Of a stretch of DNA of 64,000 bases, positions 59,282 through 64,000 are shown piece by piece. Origin of the DNA: Nitrospira defluvii. GTDB lineage: Bacteria > Nitrospirota > Nitrospiria > Nitrospirales > Nitrospiraceae. A program made the position numbers and the translations under genes. The notes beneath the pieces were generated by a model that ran no database searches, had not been told where the DNA came from, and was given only the letters and a program-made list of their open reading frames with translations. Location of the stretch: assembly GCA_011525625.1 (NCBI GenBank), contig WYAX01000003.1, forward strand, positions 1 to 64,000. Reading direction: 5' to 3'. Within the stretch, counting starts at the first letter, position 1; each line of letters starts with the position of its first letter.

Positions 59282-59325
59282 TTAACCGTTTCTTGAGCGA
59301 CCAAGTCGCCCGACTGCTGTAGACT
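59282..59325 (+). promoter_or_regulatory. Pho-box-like promoter of ppk1
   Basis: TTAACC (59282-59287) and TTGAGC (59293-59298) start 11 bases apart, the spacing of PhoB/PhoP-type direct repeats. A -10 box TAGACT (59320-59325) lies 38 bases from the first unit, with no good -35. The same layout recurs at 61525-61578 and 62887-62940. The -10 ends 15 bases before the ppk1 ATG. Confidence 0.5.
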
Positions 59326-59340
59326 GCGCGCTCACTCACG

Positions 59341-61479
59341 ATGGCACCGCGACGTACCGCTACAGACCCTCAAACATCAGGCCCGACTGCTTCACCAGCC
59401 GGCGGCCGCCCCATGACCAGCGATCTGTCCCGTCCCGAATGGTTCATCAATCGCGAGCTGAGCCTCCTGGAATTCAACCGCCGGGTCCTCGATCTCGCGA
59501 AAGATCCGAAAGTGCCCCTGCTGGAGCGGTTGAAATACCTCTGCATCGTCAGTTCCAATCTGGATGAGTTTTTCGAAGTGCGCGTCGCCGGACTCAAGGA
59601 GCAGGTGACGCACGGGGCCGAGCAGCGAGGCGCAGACGGCCTTACCCCATCTGAACTCCTGAGTCGCATCGCGGTCCTCACTCACCAGTTGGTGCACGAG
59701 CAATATCATGTCCTGAATCACTCGCTGATCCCGAAGCTCGCCGAAGAACGTATCCGGTTTCTCAAGCGGGCCGACTGGATGCCGTCGCACATCCGCTGGA
59801 TGCGCCGGTTCTTTTCTCGGGAGTTACTGCCGCTCCTGAGCCCGGTCGGCCTCGATCCCGCGCACCCGTTTCCGAAACTCCTCAACAAGAGTCTGAATTT
59901 TCTGGTCACGCTCGAGGGTACCGATGCCTTCGGTCGCCCGAACGGCACCGCGATCGTACAGGTCCCCCGCTCACTCCCGCGCGTGATTCACCTGCCCGTG
60001 CGCAACGCCGCCTGGCCGCATGATTTTGCATTCCTGTCGTCGGTCATCCACGCCTTCGTCCACCAGCTGTTTCCCGGCATGCAAGTCACGGGTTGCTACC
60101 AGTTTCGGGTGACGAGAAACAGCAATCTCTTCGTCGACGAGGAAGATGTCGATGATCTTCGGCGTGCACTGGAAGGGCAATTGCCGGATCGGCGCTTTGG
60201 CGACGAAGTACGGCTTGAGGTGACAGACAACTGCCCTCCCGATCTGGTCTATTTTCTTCGGGAACAGTTTCACCTCGACGCGCGCGACGTCTACCAATGC
60301 CATGGGCCGGTGAACTTGCACCGGTTGATGGCCGTGCCGGACCTCATCGACCGACCCGATCTAAAATTCACCCCCTTCACACCCAGCGTGCCCACGACAC
60401 CGGTACCCAGCGAGGACTGGTTCGACGCCATTCGACAGGGAGACATCCTGCTGCATCATCCCTATCAGTCGTTCACTCCGGTAACGGAGTTTCTCCGCCA
60501 GGCAGCTACCGATCCGCACGTGCTCACGATCAAACAAACGTTGTATCGGACCGGCGCCGATTCAGCCATTGTGCAATCGCTGGTGGATGCCGCGCGCGGC
60601 GGGAAAGAAGTTACCGTCGTGATCGAGTTACGAGCCCGCTTCGACGAGGAAGCCAACATCGAACTGGCGCACGATTTGGAAGAAGCCGGCGCCCATGTGG
60701 TGTATGGGGTCGTGGGCCTCAAGACACATGCCAAGATGAGTCTGGTGCTCCGGCGGGAAGGCCGGCTCCTGCGCAGTTACACCCATCTGGGAACGGGCAA
60801 CTACCACGCCCGCAACGCAAAGCTCTACACCGATTTCGGCCTGCTCACCTGCGATGCGGCGATCGGACGCGATGTCCGCACGGTGTTCCAACAACTCACG
60901 TCCCTGGGGCAACCGGGGCGCCTCAAACATTTGCTGCAGTCCCCGTTTACCTTGCATACCACGCTCCTCAAATGGATCGGACGTGAAACCGACCGGGCCA
61001 AGCAGGGCAAACCGGCCCACATCATCGCAAAGATGAACGCGCTCCTTGAACCCCAGATCATTCGCGCATTGTACAAAGCCTCCCAAGCCGGTGTGAAAAT
61101 CGATCTGATCGTCCGTGGCCCCTGCGCCCTACGGCCCGGCATCGCCGGGCTGTCGGAACATATCCGGGTGCGTTCGATCATCGGCCGGTTTCTTGAGCAT
61201 AGCCGGATCTTTTACTTCTTGAACGACGGCGACGACCGGGTCTTCCTCTCCAGCGCCGACTGGATGGATCGGAATTTCTTTCGACGGATCGAAGTCGCGT
61301 TCCCCGTTTTGGAGAAGACCCTGCGGCAACGAGTGATCGACGAAGGACTGCGCCCCTTCCTCGAAGACAATACCCACGCCTGGATCCTTCATCGTGACGG
61401 CACCTATCGGCGGCAGACGCCGGGACGCCGGGCCCCTCGTTCGGCGCAACAGTACTTGATGAACACACTGGTCACATAA
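59341..61479 (+). CDS. ppk1: Polyphosphate kinase 1
   Basis: The 712-residue enzyme makes polyphosphate from ATP. The N-terminal PPK domain opens with FINRELSLLEFNRRVLDLA, followed by NLDEFFEVRVAGL. The phospho-His is probably His463 in GLKTHAKMS, next to RSYTHLGTGNYHARNAKLYTDF; the C-terminal domain has RGPCALRPG and SADWMDRNFFRR. The first 24 residues are low in complexity, and a start at 59413 is possible, but the promoter fits 59341 with a short leader. Regulation by phosphate is suggested by the upstream repeat. Confidence 0.95.
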   Translation: MAPRRTATDPQTSGPTASPAGGRPMTSDLSRPEWFINRELSLLEFNRRVLDLAKDPKVPLLERLKYLCIVSSNLDEFFEVRVAGLKEQVTHGAEQRGADGLTPSELLSRIAVLTHQLVHEQYHVLNHSLIPKLAEERIRFLKRADWMPSHIRWMRRFFSRELLPLLSPVGLDPAHPFPKLLNKSLNFLVTLEGTDAFGRPNGTAIVQVPRSLPRVIHLPVRNAAWPHDFAFLSSVIHAFVHQLFPGMQVTGCYQFRVTRNSNLFVDEEDVDDLRRALEGQLPDRRFGDEVRLEVTDNCPPDLVYFLREQFHLDARDVYQCHGPVNLHRLMAVPDLIDRPDLKFTPFTPSVPTTPVPSEDWFDAIRQGDILLHHPYQSFTPVTEFLRQAATDPHVLTIKQTLYRTGADSAIVQSLVDAARGGKEVTVVIELRARFDEEANIELAHDLEEAGAHVVYGVVGLKTHAKMSLVLRREGRLLRSYTHLGTGNYHARNAKLYTDFGLLTCDAAIGRDVRTVFQQLTSLGQPGRLKHLLQSPFTLHTTLLKWIGRETDRAKQGKPAHIIAKMNALLEPQIIRALYKASQAGVKIDLIVRGPCALRPGIAGLSEHIRVRSIIGRFLEHSRIFYFLNDGDDRVFLSSADWMDRNFFRRIEVAFPVLEKTLRQRVIDEGLRPFLEDNTHAWILHRDGTYRRQTPGRRAPRSAQQYLMNTLVT

Positions 61480-61524
61480 GGCCGACGGTCCCGCCATTCC
61501 CTTTCAACATTCCACCACCTTGTG

Positions 61525-61578
61525 TTAACTCGAACTTAACCGTCCTCATATGTCCTTGTCGCTTCCCTGCTGTAGTCT
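61525..61578 (+). promoter_or_regulatory. Pho-box-like promoter downstream of ppk1
   Basis: TTAAC at 61525 and 61536 are exact direct repeats 11 bases apart, followed at 61573-61578 by TAGTCT within CTGCTGTAGTCTGCG. The ppk1 promoter has the near-identical CTGCTGTAGACTGCG. The transcript would run through the repeat at 61671-61795 into the DksA/TraR-like gene at 61823. Confidence 0.55.
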
Positions 61579-61670
61579 GCGAGCGAGCACCTAGCAGGCT
61601 GCGGAAACACTCGTGTTTTGTTCGATAGGCTCGGATCAACTCATGCGCCGGATCGGTAGCAGAATACCCC

Positions 61671-61795
61671 GCAGGATGCGCAAAAAGGCCGTCCAGCAAG
61701 GCCGCAGCGAGCGACGTGGCTCACCGTACTCACGCCGTACGGTGAGCCGCTGAGGGATGCGAGAACGCCGCTGGCGGATTTTTCCCGCATCCTGC
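61671..61795. repeat. Dispersed repeat with terminal inverted repeats, copy D
   Basis: GCAGGATGCGCAAAAAGGCC (from 61671) and the right end GGATTTTTCCCGCATCCTGC (to 61795) are imperfect inverted repeats. The centre is a perfect 12-bp hairpin, GGCTCACCGTAC (61718-61729) with GTACGGTGAGCC (61737-61748). A fragment of the same end (CTAGCAGGCTGCGGAA) also occurs at 61591. It lies in the 5' leader region of the DksA-like gene. Confidence 0.8.
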
Positions 61796-61822
61796 TAGAC
61801 ACAGTGTATGGAGGAGATTGTC

Positions 61823-62215
61823 ATGGAGAGAACAGGGACAGGCCGATTGCGCTCCCGCCGCCAGGCCTTTCGATCCATCCGTCGGCAGCTACTGCAAGAT
61901 CGGGACAGGCTGTTGCGTCAGACAAACGCCCGACGCTCTGATCAGACAACGAACGAACCGGCTGCCGACGTGCTGGACTTGGCGGCCTCCGAGCGGGACG
62001 TCCTATTCGACGATCTTATGACACAACGTGCCCATCTCAAGCTCCAACAGGTCGAACGTGCGCTCCATCGTATAGACGATGCCTCCTATGGTGTCTGTCA
62101 TCTCTGTCGAACGGACATTCCTTTGCCTCGCCTTCGCGCGCAACCCGATGCCACGCTGTGTATTCCTTGCAAGACTGAGTGTGAAGACCGTTCCTTGTTG
62201 CACAGCAGGACATGA
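61823..62215 (+). CDS. DksA/TraR-family zinc-finger protein
   Basis: A 130-residue protein with a long N-terminal helical part and the family finger YGVCHLCRTDIPLPRLRAQP...LCIPC. DksA-type proteins bind RNA polymerase through the secondary channel and, with ppGpp, alter promoter choice. The DxxDxA-type tip is not obvious, so its effect may differ from DksA. The start at 61823 has GGAGGA upstream; an ATG at 61808 would overlap that site. It lies downstream of ppk1 behind a promoter of the same layout. Confidence 0.85.
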   Translation: MERTGTGRLRSRRQAFRSIRRQLLQDRDRLLRQTNARRSDQTTNEPAADVLDLAASERDVLFDDLMTQRAHLKLQQVERALHRIDDASYGVCHLCRTDIPLPRLRAQPDATLCIPCKTECEDRSLLHSRT

Positions 62216-62632
62216 CCGATATGCATCAGGCGCCGAGCGCACCGACGACGTCGATGGGTATTGGGAGTTGAGCTGCGTCCACCTCTCCGCACCTCTCTCC
62301 CGGGCTGTTCCCCTCTTCTGAGCCGGAGCGGGACAGCCCTCCCATTCGCTCGATTTTAGCGCTGGATGGCACCGGGCGTGGGGTTCGAGCCAGCCCCTGC
62401 ATCTTCATCCGTTACGCTCACGAGCTTGACGCATCAGGCAGGAGGAGCGAGCACAGGAAGTGGACCTGGCGTCGCCGATCGACCGCACATCCCCTCCATC
62501 GAACGACCGGACGAGCAGAGAAGACTGCGCACAATGGGCTCGAATACAGAAACCGAACAGAGGGCATGGGTGCAAGGCGAGAAGCCGAACAGCATCCCAA
62601 CGACACCGACCCGCCTTTTTACCTACCGCCGA
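62216..62632. other. 417-base stretch between two DksA-like genes
   Basis: The convergent genes on either side end here. No protein-like frame, tRNA or clear terminator was found. A GGGGTTCGAGCC stretch near 62380 recalls a tRNA T-loop, but no flanking cloverleaf exists. Confidence 0.4.
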
Positions 62633-62848
62633 CTACAACGCGTCGGCAGCAAGGTTGTCGATGCGTTCATCGATACAGGCGGGGCAGAGGATTGCCTGCG
62701 ATCGTCGGCGCGATTGCGCGAACGGAATCTCTTTCCAACACTCCCGGCATGTGCCGGCAACGAGCATGGGCGCGGTGCGAAGCGACAGGACATCTTGACG
62801 GCGCGGACGAGACCGATAGATCCGAAACCCTCGGTGTACGAGTTGCAT
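62633..62848 (-). CDS. Small zinc-finger protein, truncated DksA/TraR-like
   Basis: A 71-residue protein with a basic N-terminal half (HRGFRIYRSRPRRQDVLSLR) and a CRECWKEIPFAQSRRRSQAILCPAC finger, the same Cys spacing and order as the DksA/TraR finger. AGGAGGGAG precedes the ATG. It lacks the long coiled coil, so it may act as a short TraR-type RNA polymerase ligand; this is inference. A promoter with the 11-bp TTAAC-like repeat precedes it. Confidence 0.65.
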   Translation of the reverse strand: MQLVHRGFRIYRSRPRRQDVLSLRTAPMLVAGTCRECWKEIPFAQSRRRSQAILCPACIDERIDNLAADAL

Positions 62849-62886
62849 GATCTCCCTCCTATGCTGGCAGCGACCGTGTCATGATC

Positions 62887-62940
62887 AGCATAGAATGTGC
62901 ACATCACACCGACGTCCGGAGAAGGTAAACGTTTTGTTAA
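62887..62940 (-). promoter_or_regulatory. Pho-box-like promoter of the small zinc-finger gene
   Basis: Read on the minus strand, TTAAC (62940-62936) and TTTAC (62929-62925) start 11 bases apart, and TATGCT (62892-62887) lies 37 bases from the second unit. The spacing equals that at 61536-61578. The start codon is 38 bases beyond the -10 box, with a good ribosome binding site between them. Confidence 0.45.
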
Positions 62941-63006
62941 CAGGGGAACGGAGGCCCAGGGTGGGACCCGGCAGAAATTGCACAGACACACGCACGTGCC
63001 TCGCCC

Positions 63007-63759
63007 CTACCGTGACGGAGGACGATACCGATCGATCACAGGCGCCCAGGATGGTTCAAGATCGCGCCTGGCGGTAGCGAGAAATCGAGCTTCGGCCTCA
63101 GCATCTCGGCTCCCTCGCTTGACACCGACCGTATGGACGGCGAAGTAGGCCGGCGTCCCCAGGACTTGGAGATCAGCGATGACCTGGGCCAGCGGCTTCC
63201 CCCAGAATGCCTCGAAGTAATGCTCCTGCACGTCGTCGGCAGCCTTCTCCTGGAGCACCATCGTGGAAGCTCCCACTTCGTATTCTCCCATGAACGCGAT
63301 CGCACCGGGCGCGACGGTCGTGTCGCTTTGAGCGACAACCGACTTCGGCAGGAGAAACAGGGTGACTTCCCTCACCTTGCCGAACCCCTTCTCCGAGGTG
63401 CTGAATGCTACCGCCGCGTATCGCCCGGGCGGGACATTCTGCACATACACCGTCCCACCACCGGTGCTGCCAGGGGGCGGGATCACGAGGCTCGTCGGAA
63501 TCAGCTTCGTTCCCTCAAACAGGTCACGGTCCTTCTCGATCTTAACGAGATAGAGGCGGTCTTCCGTATTCGGCACCCAGGCAGGGCTCTTGATGGTCAG
63601 ACCGATCACCGCACTCTGCTGATCAACCGGTTTTGTAATGTGGACCGGAGAAACAAATTCTCCGGCAAGTACCTGAAACTGCTTCTTCGGGCGTTTGCCG
63701 GCACAGGCCACACTGGACAGCAGGGCCATGGTCACGATGGCGATCAAGAGTGTCTTCAT
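63007..63759 (-). CDS. Putative lipoprotein of unknown function
   Basis: The 250-residue protein starts with a lipoprotein-type leader (MALLSSVAC, Cys near residue 19). A beta-rich domain follows (~35-160) with VQNVPPGRYAAVAF, a phrase seen in carboxypeptidase-regulatory-like folds. The C-terminal ~80 residues are helical. AGAGGGAC precedes the ATG at 63759. It should be anchored in the inner or outer membrane. No family is recognised and no neighbour explains it. Confidence 0.7.
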   Translation of the reverse strand: MKTLLIAIVTMALLSSVACAGKRPKKQFQVLAGEFVSPVHITKPVDQQSAVIGLTIKSPAWVPNTEDRLYLVKIEKDRDLFEGTKLIPTSLVIPPPGSTGGGTVYVQNVPPGRYAAVAFSTSEKGFGKVREVTLFLLPKSVVAQSDTTVAPGAIAFMGEYEVGASTMVLQEKAADDVQEHYFEAFWGKPLAQVIADLQVLGTPAYFAVHTVGVKRGSRDAEAEARFLATARRDLEPSWAPVIDRYRPPSR

Positions 63760-63944
63760 GAATGTCCCTCTGGGTGGAACCACGCGGTTTGGGGGCCACA
63801 GTGTAGGAGATTCGAAGATGCCCCACAAGGGCGACTTCTCCAGGGTATCAACCGGTTGTGGGGACGAGGGTCGAACGGCAGAAACGTGATGGCTGTACAC
63901 GATGTGTGACGCTGTGAATCGGCGAATCGATACGTGGAAACAGG

Positions 63945-64000
63945 CTAGGGAACGGGCACGACCGGAGCCAAAGGGACCTCTGAGGCGGTTTTTCCCTGAC
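63945..64000 (-). CDS. Possible C-terminal end of a gene cut by the window edge
   Basis: The frame ending in TAG at 63945-63947 reads QGKTASEVPLAPVVPVP back to the window edge. This Pro/Val-rich tail looks like a natural C-terminus, but only 17 codons are visible. No function can be assigned. Confidence 0.35.
   Translation of the reverse strand, partial: QGKTASEVPLAPVVPVP

Noticed and set aside
62370-62400. A GGGGTTCGAGCC stretch recalling a tRNA T-arm
   Set aside because: The bases flanking the loop do not form a 5-bp stem, and no acceptor, D or anticodon arm can be drawn.
62366-62884. A 172-codon plus-strand frame
   Set aside because: It overlaps the small zinc-finger gene on the minus strand, which has a strong ribosome binding site and a Cys motif; the plus frame has neither.

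Overview
This is bacterial chromosomal DNA, rich in G+C (about 60% by eye) and densely packed, from a Gram-negative. A TolC-type outer-membrane channel, several exported periplasmic proteins, an anchored pentahaem cytochrome c and two Tat-type leaders support that. A SmbP-like metal-binding protein, DksA/TraR-like proteins, an apparent AmgK/MurU pair and a TtuA-type tRNA thiolase together suggest a Nitrospira-like (Nitrospirota) organism. This is an inference from gene content; no rRNA or other decisive marker lies in the window. No tRNA, rRNA, CRISPR array, transposase or complete prophage was recognised.

Layout. 0.2-4.4 kb: a secreted protein, a TolC channel, a CPBP-like membrane protein, an RNase Z-like hydrolase and a GlpM-like membrane protein. 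4.9-6.8 kb: a Tat-exported tyrosinase/polyphenol oxidase with an exported companion, closed by a long hairpin terminator. 7.2-13.5 kb is the accessory part: an HxlR regulator divergent from a thioredoxin-like protein, a frameshifted partial copy of the GlpM-like gene, a MntA-HepT toxin-antitoxin pair, a DnaG-like zinc-finger protein with a Tat-type leader, an AT-richer PD-(D/E)XK nuclease with a PUA/EVE-like front end, and a WYL regulator cut by an in-frame TAG. 13.5-28 kb: arylamine N-acetyltransferase, a UvrA family ATPase, AlgH, nitrilase, SmbP, an HDAC / pentahaem cytochrome / rhodanese operon, M3 peptidase and small regulators. 28-34 kb: glutamate synthase (gltB-gltD). 34-46 kb: polyprenyl synthase, DUF1015, an orphan NtrC-type regulator, the AmgK/MurU-like pair, aldo/keto reductase, VanZ, and a GH57 enzyme with GalT (glycogen and sugar phosphate metabolism). 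46-48 kb: a ubiquitin-like sulfur carrier and a TtuA-type thiolase. 49-53.5 kb: a complete sugar ABC importer. 53.7-59.2 kb: a DnaJ-like protein, MarC, Spy-like and PepSY periplasmic proteins, IlvD and an exported protein. 59.3-64 kb: polyphosphate kinase and two DksA/TraR-type zinc-finger proteins.

The most interesting signals are these. (1) Three promoters around ppk1 and the two DksA-like genes share an 11-bp-spaced TTAAC-like repeat placed 37-38 bp from a -10 box, which suggests one phosphate/stringent regulon. (2) A DnaG-like zinc-finger protein carries a twin-arginine leader whose start is fixed by a strong ribosome binding site. (3) A stand-alone candidate modification-dependent nuclease lies in the accessory patch. 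(4) A family of dispersed ~125-190 bp repeats with terminal inverted repeats sits between or inside operons. (5) Several genes without a Shine-Dalgarno have -10 boxes so close that their mRNAs should be leaderless or nearly so.
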